From Sciscionella sediminilitoris (GTDB lineage Bacteria; Actinomycetota; Actinomycetes; Mycobacteriales; Pseudonocardiaceae), in contig NZ_JALM01000027.1 in assembly GCF_000737195.2 (NCBI RefSeq), positions 19,638-83,637 on the forward strand: 64,000 nt of DNA, given 5' to 3'. A program made the translations under genes and the position numbers. Below the pieces are notes generated by a model. The model ran no database searches. It had not been told where the DNA came from and saw only the letters and a program-made list of their open reading frames with translations. Of this stretch, positions 26,532 through 34,873 are shown piece after piece (within the stretch, counting starts at the first letter, position 1; the number at the start of each line of letters is the position of its first letter).

Positions 26532-27281
26532 ATGACACCGACAACCGCCAGGACCGCCCTGGTGACCGGGGGAACATCCGGGATCGGACGCGCGATCGCG
26601 ACCGAACTGGCCGGGGATGGCGTGCACGTCTTCGTGACCGGGCGGCGCCAGGACCTGCTCGACGCGCTCGCCGGGGAACTGGGCGACTCGGCCACCCCGA
26701 TCCGCGCGGACATCTCGAACCTCGAGGACCTCGATCGGGTATACGACGCGATCCGGGAACACGGCGCGGGCCTCGACATCCTCGTGGCGAACGCGGGTGG
26801 CGGTGCCTTCGGGACGCTGGCAGAACTCGAGCCGGAGGATTTCGACCGCACCTTCGGAACCAATGTCCGCGGCACCGTCTTCACGGTGCGGAAAGCACTG
26901 CCGCTGCTCAATTCCGCTGCCTCGGTCGTGCTCATCGGATCGACCTCGGCCGCGCGGGCCACCGCCGCGTTCGGGGTCTACTCGGCGAGCAAAGCCGCGA
27001 TCCGCCAGTTCGGCCGGGTCTGGGCGAAGGAGCTCGCCGAGCGGGGCATCCGGGTCAACACCGTGACCCCGGGACCGACCGAAACCCCGGGGCTCGCCGG
27101 ATTGGCGGCCGATCCGGACCAGGCACGCGCCCTGCTGGACGACGAGGCCCGCCGGGTCCCGCTCGGCCGGCTCGGGCAACCGGCCGAGATCGCCGAGGCG
27201 GTGCTGTTCCTGGCCTCGTCCCGGGCGAGCTTCATCACCGGCACCGAGCTGTTCGTCGACGGCGGGGAATCCGACGCCTGA
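26532..27281 (+). CDS. Short-chain dehydrogenase under TetR control
   Basis: A 249-residue classical SDR. It has the NAD(P)-binding TGGTSGIG (near residue 11), the structural NAGG (near 85), catalytic Ser in STSAARAT, the YSASK motif (Tyr/Lys near 150), and the C-terminal signature FITGTELFVDGG. Relatives are 3-oxoacyl-ACP reductase-like or quinone/xenobiotic reductases. The ATG at 26532 is chosen over an upstream GTG lying inside the operator. Convergent with the CMD gene. TetR-SDR pairs often respond to reactive carbonyls. Confidence 0.92.
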   Translation: MTPTTARTALVTGGTSGIGRAIATELAGDGVHVFVTGRRQDLLDALAGELGDSATPIRADISNLEDLDRVYDAIREHGAGLDILVANAGGGAFGTLAELEPEDFDRTFGTNVRGTVFTVRKALPLLNSAASVVLIGSTSAARATAAFGVYSASKAAIRQFGRVWAKELAERGIRVNTVTPGPTETPGLAGLAADPDQARALLDDEARRVPLGRLGQPAEIAEAVLFLASSRASFITGTELFVDGGESDA

Positions 27282-27298
27282 CCCGCGGCGGAGAAGGA

Positions 27299-27727
27299 TC
27301 AGCTCGCGGGCGTCGCATCCCGCTCGGCGAAGACCTCGCGGGCGACGAAGGTCGCGTTCAGCGCCCGGGGGAAGCCGCAGTACACGGTGGCATGCAGCAG
27401 CGCTTCGGTGATCTCCTCGCGGCTGATGCCGACGTTCAGCGCGGCGCCGATGTGCACCTTGAGCTGCGGTTCGCATCCCCCGAGCGCGGTCAGAATCCCG
27501 AGGGTGACCAGCTGTCGGCTGCGCGGATCGAGTCCGGGGCGGTCGTAGATGTCCCCGAACGAGAACGCGGCCACGTGGTGCCCGAGCGCGGGGTTGATGT
27601 CGGCGAGCGAGTCGATGACGGCCTCGCCCTGATGTCCGTCGATCTCGGACAGCACCGATTGCCCGTGCCGGCGGCGGGCGAGGTTCTCCGGGCTGTCGAT
27701 GTCGTGCTGCGCGGCGGTGCCGGTCAT
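27299..27727 (-). CDS. Carboxymuconolactone decarboxylase family protein
   Basis: A 142-residue AhpD-like helical protein of the gamma-CMD type. Family features are RSRQLVTLGILTALGG, a Cys/His pair in GGCEPQLKVHIGAAL, and EEITEALLHATVYCGFPRALNA. These proteins are decarboxylases, peroxide-reducing thiol proteins or sensors. The ATG at 27727 overlaps the stop of the MerR gene (ATGA), so regulator and CMD protein are co-translated from one MerR-type promoter. Confidence 0.9.
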   Translation of the reverse strand: MTGTAAQHDIDSPENLARRRHGQSVLSEIDGHQGEAVIDSLADINPALGHHVAAFSFGDIYDRPGLDPRSRQLVTLGILTALGGCEPQLKVHIGAALNVGISREEITEALLHATVYCGFPRALNATFVAREVFAERDATPAS

Positions 27728-28188
27728 GGCTGGTGTACCTCCTGGTAGAGAGCGATCTTGTACTCGGTTGTGGCAAGGGCGAGCTGCAGCTGGGCGATCT
27801 GGGACCGCAAGGTGTCCCGGTGCTCCAGCAGCAGGTCCATGCGTTCGGACACGGTGTCCTGCTCGGAGTCGACGAGGTCGATGTAGTGGCGCAGGTCGCT
27901 GATCGGCATACCCGAGGTGCGCATCCGGGTCAGGAACACCAGCCGGCGCACCGCGGGCGCGTCGTAGCGGCGGTGACCGGCCGCGTCCCTGGCGACCCGG
28001 ACCAGACCGATGCGCTCGTAATACCGCAGCGTGTGCGGACTCACCCCGAGGTGCGCCGCCGTGGTGGCGATGTCCCACTCGGTCGCGTCGTCATCACGCG
28101 CGAGCTCACGAAGCGCCTCGATCGAGACCCCGCCGGGCGGATCCACCGCCAGGCGCAGGGCCTGGCGCAGTGCCTCGTCCTGTTCCAT
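27724..28188 (-). CDS. MerR-family regulator
   Basis: A 154-residue MerR regulator. An N-terminal extension of about 40 residues precedes the winged HTH (TEWDIATTAAHLGVSPHTLRYYERIGL), followed by the second helix pair GHRRYDAPAVRRLVFLTRMR and a dimerisation coiled coil. The ATG at 28188 is chosen because the longer frame would run through the operator. It heads a two-gene unit with the CMD protein. The promoter directly upstream has the 19-bp spacer expected for MerR control. Confidence 0.9.
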   Translation of the reverse strand: MEQDEALRQALRLAVDPPGGVSIEALRELARDDDATEWDIATTAAHLGVSPHTLRYYERIGLVRVARDAAGHRRYDAPAVRRLVFLTRMRTSGMPISDLRHYIDLVDSEQDTVSERMDLLLEHRDTLRSQIAQLQLALATTEYKIALYQEVHQP

Positions 28189-28196
28189 ACCGACCG

Positions 28197-28227
28197 ACGG
28201 TAGGGGTTTGAGTGCGCTCAAACGCAA
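28197..28227 (-). promoter_or_regulatory. MerR-type promoter with operator in 19-bp spacer
   Basis: On the minus strand TTGCGT (28227-28222) and TACCGT (28202-28197) are 19 bases apart. The inverted repeat GTTTGAG-N4-CTCAAAC (28206-28223) lies across the spacer. A spacer of 19-20 bp with a central dyad is the hallmark of MerR-activated promoters, so the regulator probably controls its own operon here. Confidence 0.65.
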
Positions 28228-28411
28228 GGCCGTCCGCCGCACGAGGATGGAGTGAGGCGGTTCACGACCGCTTTCGGAAGCCCTGGTTCCGTGGAATCGT
28301 TATGAGTGGCGGATCGATTCAGTTGGTGACCATTCGGGTCCCGGTCCACGTATCCCGCGCACTGCCGCGCCCCTTGTCTTCGAAACCTCACAATCGCAAC
28401 AGGAGATTGCT

Positions 28412-29653
28412 GTGCCCATCGCCCTGCTCGCGCTCGCCATCGGTGCCTTCGGCATCGGTTCGACGGAGTTCGCCGTCATGGGTGTGCTGCCGGACATCGC
28501 ACACAACCTGCATGTGTCCATTCCGCAGGCGGGTTACCTGGTCACCGGGTACGCGATCGGTGTCGTGGTCGGTGCCCCGCTGCTCACCGCCCTGGCCAAC
28601 CGGCTCTCCCGCAAACACATGCTGCTGGCCATGATGGCGGTGTTCACCATCGGCAACCTGGCCGCGGCCATGGCCCCGAACTTCGAGACGCTGATGGCCG
28701 CCCGGGTCCTCACCGCGCTGCCGCACGGCGCCTTCTTCGGTGTCGGTTCGGTGGTCGCCGCCAAGCTCGTGCACTCCAGCCAGCGCGCGCGGGCGATCTC
28801 GATGATGTTCCTCGGCCTGACCATCGCGAACGTGCTCGGGGTTCCCGCCTCGACCGCGCTCGGCCACGCCGCGGGATGGCGGATGACCTTCGCCTCGATC
28901 GCGGGGATCGGCGCGATCGCGGTGATCGGCGTCGCCCTGCTCGTGCCGCGGATGCAGGAACACGGCCAGGTGCGCATCAGCGCCGAACTGCGGGCGTTCA
29001 CCAAACCCCAGGTCTGGCTCGCACTCGGGATCGCGACCTTCGGGTTCGGCGGCGTGTTCGCGACCTACTCCTACATCGCCCCGATGCTCAGTAACCTCGC
29101 CGGGATCGGCCCGGACGGGTTGACCATCACGCTCGCCCTGTTCGGGCTCGGCCTCACCGTCGGGAACCTGATCGGCGGACGGCTCGCCGACCGGGCGCTC
29201 ATGCCGTCCATGTACATCGCGCTCGGCGGGCTCGCGGTGACCCTGGCACTGTTCGCGATCACCGTGCACAACCAGGTGAGCGCCATGATCACGGTGTTCT
29301 TCATCGGGATGATCGCCTTCATCGCCATTCCCGCGGTGCAGACCAAGATCATGCGCTCCGCGGAGGAGGCCCCGACCATGGCCGCGGCAGCGGTGCAGTC
29401 CGGGTTCAACATCGCCAATGCCGCGGGCGCGTTCCTCGGTGGCGCGGTGATCGACGCCGGGCTCGGCTACACGGCACCGAACCTGCTCGGCGCGGTGCTC
29501 GCCTCGATCGGCCTCGGCCTGGCCATCGCGTCCGGGCTGCTGGACAAGCGCCGCAAGCCGGTGCGGACCCCGGCGGCGATCGGATCCGCCGCTACCGCGG
29601 AGGCTCCGGCGACTCCGGAAACCGAGGTCACGCCGGAACCACAACGGGCTTGA
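28412..29653 (+). CDS. MFS transporter (DHA1/AraJ-CmlR type)
   Basis: A 413-residue 12-segment exporter. It opens ALLALAIGAFGIGSTEFAVMGVLPDIA, the typical first helix of the AraJ/CmlR/SotB group, with the loop motif ANRLSRKHMLL. The GTG at 28412 follows AGGAG by 6 bases. The last 26 bases overlap the 3' end of the convergent zinc dehydrogenase gene. The preceding 184 bases (28228-28411) hold no recognisable gene. Substrate unknown (sugar or drug efflux in relatives). Confidence 0.9.
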   Translation: MPIALLALAIGAFGIGSTEFAVMGVLPDIAHNLHVSIPQAGYLVTGYAIGVVVGAPLLTALANRLSRKHMLLAMMAVFTIGNLAAAMAPNFETLMAARVLTALPHGAFFGVGSVVAAKLVHSSQRARAISMMFLGLTIANVLGVPASTALGHAAGWRMTFASIAGIGAIAVIGVALLVPRMQEHGQVRISAELRAFTKPQVWLALGIATFGFGGVFATYSYIAPMLSNLAGIGPDGLTITLALFGLGLTVGNLIGGRLADRALMPSMYIALGGLAVTLALFAITVHNQVSAMITVFFIGMIAFIAIPAVQTKIMRSAEEAPTMAAAAVQSGFNIANAAGAFLGGAVIDAGLGYTAPNLLGAVLASIGLGLAIASGLLDKRRKPVRTPAAIGSAATAEAPATPETEVTPEPQRA

Positions 29654-30647
29654 TCGTCGCGGGATCCCGCGCGGCGACGGTCAGCGCGCCGCGCACCTCG
29701 GTGAGCGGGAAGCGGTGGGTGACCAGCCGGTCCAGCCGCACCGCCCCGCTCGCCGCGAGCTCGATCGCGGTCGGCCAGGTGTTCGCGTAGCGGAAGGTGC
29801 CGGTGACCTCGAGCTCGTACTGCTGCACCCGGGCCACCGGCAGCGCGAGCTCATCGGCGCCCATCCCGATCAGCACCGCCCGGCCCGCGCGCCCCAGCGC
29901 CGCGATGCCCTGCAGCGTCGCCCGCGGATTGCCCGAACACTCGAGCAGCACATCGGCCTCGACCCCGGTCAGTTCGGCGCGGCCGACATCGATGGTGCGC
30001 GCACCGAGCTCCCCGGCGACGGCGAGCCGGTGCTCGTTCACATCGGTGACCACGACCTCGCTCGCGCCGAAGGCCCGCGCGGTCTGCGCGGCGATCAGCC
30101 CGATCGGCCCGGCCCCGGTGACCAGCACCCTGCTGCCCGGCCCGATCCGCGCCTTGCGGGCGCCCCAGACCCCGACCGACAACGGCTCGAGCAGCGCACC
30201 GGCCTCATCGCTGATCGAGTCCGGCAGCGGATAGGCGAACGCCTCGTGCAGCGTCACGTATTCGGCGAAGGCTCCGTCGATCGGCGGGGTCCCGAAGAAC
30301 ACCATGTCCGGGCACAGGTTGTAGCGCCCGAGCCGGCATTCCGCGCACCGGCCGCAGGGCACCCCCGGCTCGATCGCGACCCTGGTCCCGGGAACGTGTT
30401 TGCGCGCACCCGGTCCGCAGGCCACGACGACACCGCTGGCCTCGTGACCGAGCACGAGCGGCTCGCGGACCACCGCATCCCCGATCCGGCCCTGCTCGTA
30501 GTAGTGCACATCCGAACCGCAGGTGCCGACGGCCGCGACCTTGATCAGGACCTCGCCCTCGGCAGGGACCGGTACCGCGCGCTGTTCGGTTTCGACCTCG
30601 TGCACGCCCCGCAGGACGCTCACGGTCATCTGTTCGGGAACCGTCAC
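29628..30647 (-). CDS. Zinc-dependent polyol/alcohol dehydrogenase
   Basis: A 339-residue medium-chain dehydrogenase most like sorbitol/L-iditol 2-dehydrogenases. Catalytic zinc ligands: Cys in GTCGSDVHYY, HE in GHEASG, and the later Glu in LLEPLSVG. The structural-zinc cysteines appear as CGRCAECRLGRYNLC. The NAD site is VTGAGPIGLIAA with an acidic TDVNE following. It overlaps the MFS gene at its 3' end. It lies 10 bases downstream of its own neighbour's region (glmS ends 30658) on the same strand order glmS -> upstream side, so read-through between them is not implied. Confidence 0.88.
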   Translation of the reverse strand: MTVPEQMTVSVLRGVHEVETEQRAVPVPAEGEVLIKVAAVGTCGSDVHYYEQGRIGDAVVREPLVLGHEASGVVVACGPGARKHVPGTRVAIEPGVPCGRCAECRLGRYNLCPDMVFFGTPPIDGAFAEYVTLHEAFAYPLPDSISDEAGALLEPLSVGVWGARKARIGPGSRVLVTGAGPIGLIAAQTARAFGASEVVVTDVNEHRLAVAGELGARTIDVGRAELTGVEADVLLECSGNPRATLQGIAALGRAGRAVLIGMGADELALPVARVQQYELEVTGTFRYANTWPTAIELAASGAVRLDRLVTHRFPLTEVRGALTVAARDPATIKPVVVPA

Positions 30648-30657
30648 CCGAACAGTC

Positions 30658-32526
30658 TTACTCGACCGTGACCGACTTCGCGAGGTTGCGCGGCTTGTCC
30701 ACGTCGTAGCCCCTCGAGCGGGCGATCTCGGCGGCGAGCACCTGCAGCGGCACCGTGGAGACCAGCGGCTGCAGCAGCGTCGGGACCGCGGGGATCTCGA
30801 TGAGGTGATCGGCGTAGGCGCGCACCGTCTCGTCGCCCTCCTCGGCGATCACGATGGTGCGCGCGCCGCGGGCCTGGATCTCGGAGATGTTCGAGACCAG
30901 CTTCGAGTGCAGCACCGCGCGGCCCTTCGGCGAGGGCATCACGACCACGACGGGCAGGCCTTCCTCGATGAGCGCGATCGGGCCGTGCTTGAGCTCGCCC
31001 GCGGCGAATCCCTCCGCGTGCATGTAGGCGAGCTCCTTGAGCTTGAGCGCACCCTCCAGCGCGACCGGGTAGCCGACGTGCCTGCCGAGGAACAGCACCG
31101 CCTTCGAGTTGGCCAGCCCGCGGCCGAGCTCACGCACCTGCTCCACCGTCTCGAGCACCCGGGACACCGCCTCGGGCATCGCCTCGAGCTCGGCGAATTC
31201 GCGGGCCACCTCGTCGGGGTACTTGGTGCCGCGCGCCTGCGCGAGCGCGAGCCCGACGAGGTAGTTCGCGGCGAGCTGGGCGAGGAAGCACTTGGTCGAG
31301 GCGACCCCGATCTCCGGCCCGGCGTGGGTGTAGAGCACCGCGTCGGATTCACGCGGGATCTGCGCGCCGTTGGTGTTGGACACGGCGAGCACCCGCGCCC
31401 GCTGTTCCCGGGCATGCCGGACCGCTTCGAGGGTGTCCGCGGTCTCCCCGGACTGGGAAACGGCGACCACCAGGGTGTCCCGGTCGAGCACCGGATCCCG
31501 GTAGCGGAACTCGGAGGCGAGCTCGACCTCGACGGGCAGCCGGCACCAGTGCTCGATCGCGTACTTCGCGACCAGCCCGGAGTGGTACGCGGTACCGCAG
31601 GCCACGACGAACACCTTGTCGATATCGCGCAGGTCCTGGTCGCCGAGGCGCTGCTCGTCGAGCGTGATCCGCTGGCCGTCGAAGTGCCCGCGCAGCGTGT
31701 TCGCGAGCGCGGTCGGCTGCTCCTCGATCTCCTTGAGCATGAAGTACTCATGCCCGCCCTTCTCCGCGGCGGAGAGATCCCAGTTGACCGTGAACGCCTT
31801 CGCCTCGACCGGCTCGCCGTCGAAGTCGTACACCGTGTAGCCGTCATCGGCGATCCGGACGAGCTGGTCCTGCCCGAGCTCGACCGCGGACCGGGTGTGC
31901 TCGATGAACGCGGCGACATCGGAGGCCACGAAGTGCTCCCCCGCGCCGACACCGACCACCAGCGGCGAGGACCGCCGGGCGGCGATGATCTCGTCCGGGT
32001 GCGCGAGGTGGGTGACCACGAGGGTGAACGCGCCCTCGAGCCTGCGGCACACCTGCCGCACCGTCTCGGTGAGGTCGCCGGTGTATCCGGCCGCGATCAG
32101 GTGGGCGACGGTCTCGCTGTCGGTCTCGCTGGCGAGCTCCACCCCGGCCTGTTCGAGTTCGGCACGCAGCTCGGCGAAGTTCTCGATGATGCCGTTGTGC
32201 ACCACGGCGACATCCCCGGCCAGCGAGCGGTGCGGGTGCGCGTTGCGGTCGTTGGGCGCGCCGTGCGTCGCCCACCGCGTGTGGCCCATGCCCGCCGTTC
32301 CGGAGAACCGTTCCCGGCCCTGGGCGTCCAGCGCCTCCTCGAGATTGGCCAGCCTGCCGGCCTTGCGCTCGATAGCCAGTTCGCTCGCCTTGTCACCGGC
32401 GCGCTCCCGTCCGTGCAGGATCGCGACCCCGGAGGAGTCATAACCCCGGTACTCGAGCCTGCGCAGGCCGTTCAACACCACGTCGAGCGCGGGCCGATGC
32501 CCGACATATCCCACGATTCCGCACAC
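30658..32526 (-). CDS. glmS: Glutamine-fructose-6-phosphate aminotransferase
   Basis: A 622-residue enzyme making glucosamine 6-phosphate for peptidoglycan. The GTG at 32526 is the start because the next residue must be the nucleophilic Cys (CGIVGYVG). The glutaminase domain (1-240) has EYRGYDSSG, HTRWATHG and the NGIIEN motif. Two SIS sugar-isomerase domains follow (about 300-430 and 470-600), with SQSGETADT and the terminal sequence DKPRNLAKSVTVE essential for catalysis. The zinc dehydrogenase gene begins 10 bases downstream on the same strand, so the two may be co-transcribed. Confidence 0.96.
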   Translation of the reverse strand: MCGIVGYVGHRPALDVVLNGLRRLEYRGYDSSGVAILHGRERAGDKASELAIERKAGRLANLEEALDAQGRERFSGTAGMGHTRWATHGAPNDRNAHPHRSLAGDVAVVHNGIIENFAELRAELEQAGVELASETDSETVAHLIAAGYTGDLTETVRQVCRRLEGAFTLVVTHLAHPDEIIAARRSSPLVVGVGAGEHFVASDVAAFIEHTRSAVELGQDQLVRIADDGYTVYDFDGEPVEAKAFTVNWDLSAAEKGGHEYFMLKEIEEQPTALANTLRGHFDGQRITLDEQRLGDQDLRDIDKVFVVACGTAYHSGLVAKYAIEHWCRLPVEVELASEFRYRDPVLDRDTLVVAVSQSGETADTLEAVRHAREQRARVLAVSNTNGAQIPRESDAVLYTHAGPEIGVASTKCFLAQLAANYLVGLALAQARGTKYPDEVAREFAELEAMPEAVSRVLETVEQVRELGRGLANSKAVLFLGRHVGYPVALEGALKLKELAYMHAEGFAAGELKHGPIALIEEGLPVVVVMPSPKGRAVLHSKLVSNISEIQARGARTIVIAEEGDETVRAYADHLIEIPAVPTLLQPLVSTVPLQVLAAEIARSRGYDVDKPRNLAKSVTVE

Positions 32527-32655
32527 CCCGCCAAGGGTACTGACCGGTCGGCGCGGCGGCGCCGGGGCTCGACGTGCCGCTGAACACCCTCGTTCCCGGA
32601 CACCCACGCCCGGTAGCGCGGGAGGTGGATCGAGGCGGCCCGGCCCGGTGCTGCC

Positions 32656-33495
32656 TCACAGGTATTTGGTTATGCGCTGCCAGGTTTCGTCGGGCGCCTC
32701 CTCGGGTGCGAAATGGCCCGCGCCAGGCACGAGCCCGTGGTCGAGGGCTCGGACTCCCGCCGCGCGAAACCCCTCGGCGAACCGGGGCAGCCGGCCGCGC
32801 TCGTGTTCGCCGCGCAGGTACAGCAGCGGGGTGTCCACCGGATCGGTGCGCTCGGCATTGCGCCGCGCGTCCAGCTCGAACGCCCGGTACCAGCCGAACC
32901 CGGCGGACAGTGCCGAGGACGTGGCATAGGTCTCGGCATAGGCGTCCCGCTCGGCCTCCCCGATCGCCTCCGAACCGGGAGCGCTGAGCACGTCGAAGAA
33001 GTAGTCGAGGTACGCGCGCTCGCGGCCACGCACCAGCCGCTCCGGCAACTCGGGCACCCCGTGGAAGGCGAAGTGCCAGATCGCCGGATTGCGCAGGACC
33101 TCGCTCCACGGCTCCACACCCGGTATCGCGACGTTCAGGATCACCGCCGCCCGCAGCGGATGCCTGCGCAGGTACGAGTAGACGACCATGCCGCCGATGT
33201 CGTGCCCCACGAGCGTGACCGAGCGCAAGCCGAGCTCCCCGAGGACCGCGTGCACGAAATCGGCGAGCTCGTCTTTCGAACCGTCGGTCAGCACACCTGC
33301 CGAGCCCCCGACGCCCGGCAGATCGATGGCGACGGCGTAGTGCTCGGTGGCGGCGAGCGGGAGGAGCCTGGCCCAGCTGCGCGCTGACTCCGGCCAGCCG
33401 TGCAGGAACACCACGGGTGGCGAGCGCGGATCCCCCGCCACCCGCACCTGGACGGGCACCCCGTCGACTCGGCATTCGATCATATGTTCGACCAT
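32656..33495 (-). CDS. Epoxide hydrolase-like alpha/beta hydrolase
   Basis: A 279-residue alpha/beta hydrolase. The oxyanion motif HGWPE and the nucleophile elbow GHDIGG, with Asp rather than Ser, point to the epoxide hydrolase / haloalkane dehalogenase branch. The catalytic His is in GAGHFAPEEAP and an acidic partner is in LRGEHER. The ATG at 33495 is favoured over an upstream frame extension lacking conserved sequence; 33483 is an alternative. It is divergent from another hydrolase gene. Substrate unknown. Confidence 0.88.
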   Translation of the reverse strand: MVEHMIECRVDGVPVQVRVAGDPRSPPVVFLHGWPESARSWARLLPLAATEHYAVAIDLPGVGGSAGVLTDGSKDELADFVHAVLGELGLRSVTLVGHDIGGMVVYSYLRRHPLRAAVILNVAIPGVEPWSEVLRNPAIWHFAFHGVPELPERLVRGRERAYLDYFFDVLSAPGSEAIGEAERDAYAETYATSSALSAGFGWYRAFELDARRNAERTDPVDTPLLYLRGEHERGRLPRFAEGFRAAGVRALDHGLVPGAGHFAPEEAPDETWQRITKYL

Positions 33496-33577
33496 GGTGA
33501 CAGTTCTACCGCATGCCGCCGACAATTTCCGTATCCACTGGGCGCACCACCCCGCGGATTCGGTTACCGTGCAGATC

Positions 33578-34375
33578 ATGTCTTCGCCGAAGCGGCTGTT
33601 CACCCAGCTCAGCCAGCCCGGACCGCACTCGGTCGCGCGGGGGAACCTCGCCCTGGTCGGTATTCCCGGCTACGTGTTCACCCCGGTCGAGGGCACCGGG
33701 CTGCCCGCGGTGGCCTTCGGGCACGGCCTGCTCCAGCCACCCGCCAGGTATGCGGGCCTGCTGCGCCACCTCGCCTCCTGGGGAATCGTGGCCGCCTGCC
33801 CGGCGACCCAGCGTTCGCCGCTGCCCTCGCACCGGATGTACGCCGCCGATCTGCGGGTGGCCCTGGACATCTGCACGGATGTGCGGCTCGGCGAGGGCGA
33901 GATCTCCGTCGACCCGAAAAAGCTCGGCCTCGCCGGGCATTCCATGGGGGCGGCGGCCGCGGTGCTGCTCGCCGCCGAGGACCCGCGGGTGCGCGCGGTC
34001 GCCACGCTCGCCATCGCGGAGTCCCTGCCCTCGGCCGCGGATTTCGCCGCGCGTTGCACGATGCCCTCGCTGCACATCGCCGCCGGGGAAGACCTCATCG
34101 CGCCGACCACCGCGCACGCGACCCCGATCGCGAAGGCCTGGGCGGGACCGGCGCAGCTGCGCACCGCCCCGAAAGCGAGCCACCTCGCGTTCACCGAGGG
34201 GCGGCACTGGACCGAGCTACTGCTGCACGGCAAGGCGAACCACAAATCGATGCGGACCGCGAAGGCACTGCTCACCGCTTTCTTCCTGAAATACCTGACC
34301 GGGGCGAGCGGCTACGACGCACTGCTCGACGCCGAGCTCAAGGGCGCGGACCTCGCCTACTCCGCGCAACCGTGA
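33578..34375 (+). CDS. Alpha/beta hydrolase (dienelactone hydrolase / chlorophyllase-like)
   Basis: A 265-residue cytoplasmic hydrolase. Seen are FGHGLLQPPARY (oxyanion), the nucleophile elbow GHSMGAAAA, an acidic residue in AAGEDLIAPT and His in KASHLAFTEG. The layout resembles the PETase/chlorophyllase-like esterases, but there is no signal peptide, so an intracellular esterase is likelier. The ATG at 33578 was chosen; a GTG 9 bases upstream is possible. It is followed by a convergent gap holding DnaA-box-like sequences. Confidence 0.85.
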   Translation: MSSPKRLFTQLSQPGPHSVARGNLALVGIPGYVFTPVEGTGLPAVAFGHGLLQPPARYAGLLRHLASWGIVAACPATQRSPLPSHRMYAADLRVALDICTDVRLGEGEISVDPKKLGLAGHSMGAAAAVLLAAEDPRVRAVATLAIAESLPSAADFAARCTMPSLHIAAGEDLIAPTTAHATPIAKAWAGPAQLRTAPKASHLAFTEGRHWTELLLHGKANHKSMRTAKALLTAFFLKYLTGASGYDALLDAELKGADLAYSAQP

Positions 34376-34391
34376 ACAGCCATAAGCGTTG

Positions 34392-34454
34392 TCATCCACG
34401 GGTTTATCCACAGCATCTCTACTGTCGACAGGCTTTTCCACAGAGTTGTCCACA
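34392..34454 (+). other. Cluster of DnaA-box-like sequences
   Basis: The 101-bp gap between convergent genes holds TTATCCACA (34404-34412), TTTTCCACA (34434-34442) and TTGTCCACA (34446-34454), all in the same direction. A weaker TCATCCACG is at 34392-34400. TTATCCACA and TTGTCCACA are the consensus DnaA boxes of E. coli and of high-GC actinobacteria. dnaA/dnaN/rpmH are not here, so this is not the usual oriC context; a DnaA-titrating or -reactivating locus is an inference. Confidence 0.65.
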
Positions 34455-34476
34455 GGGCGCCTGGGGATTGCCGGGA

Positions 34477-34866
34477 TCAGTGCTGTAGCCAGGACCGGTT
34501 CGAGAAGTCCTCGTCATCGTCTTCGGGGGCGGGGCGGCGCGTCCGCCTCGGTGGTGGCTGTGGCGGCGCTGGACTGAACGAACCGCCCGCCTCGTCCTCG
34601 TCCGGCCCGAAGGACAGCACGGTGTCGGCAGTCTTGCGTTTCCACGGATCGGGCTGGTTCGCGGCCTCCAGTTCGGCGCGCGCCTTCTCCTGCTCCGCGA
34701 GTTGTTCGCGCGCCAGGGCCTCCCGCTCGGCGATACGCTGCTCGTACTCGTTCAGTTCCTGTTCGAGCTCGCCGACGCGCTGATCCGTGCGCTCCCGCAG
34801 CTCACCGATGATGTCCCGGAACGGCGCGGTGATCCGGTGCCATTCCGGACTGCCTTCTTCGAACAC
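34477..34866 (-). CDS. T7SS-associated coiled-coil protein with DDEDFS tail
   Basis: A 129-residue protein. The first ~90 residues form a charged coiled coil (RDIIGELRERTDQRVGELEQEL and beyond). A Pro/Arg-rich linker and an acidic tail ending DDDEDFSNRSWLQH follow. The 92-aa protein upstream of the Hsp70-like gene at 41.5 kb ends with a similar DDEDFS tail. The GTG at 34866 lies 7 bases after the stop of the 860-aa protein, with AGGCGG-type sequence upstream. It is the last gene of the 110/860/129-aa module. Function unknown; perhaps a chaperone or adaptor for T7SS clients. Confidence 0.7.
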   Translation of the reverse strand: MFEEGSPEWHRITAPFRDIIGELRERTDQRVGELEQELNEYEQRIAEREALAREQLAEQEKARAELEAANQPDPWKRKTADTVLSFGPDEDEAGGSFSPAPPQPPPRRTRRPAPEDDDEDFSNRSWLQH

Positions 34867-34873
34867 TGGAACG

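Noticed and set aside
30523..32583. 686-codon plus-strand frame opposite glmS
   Set aside because: Shadow of glmS; no recognisable domain, glmS is unambiguous.
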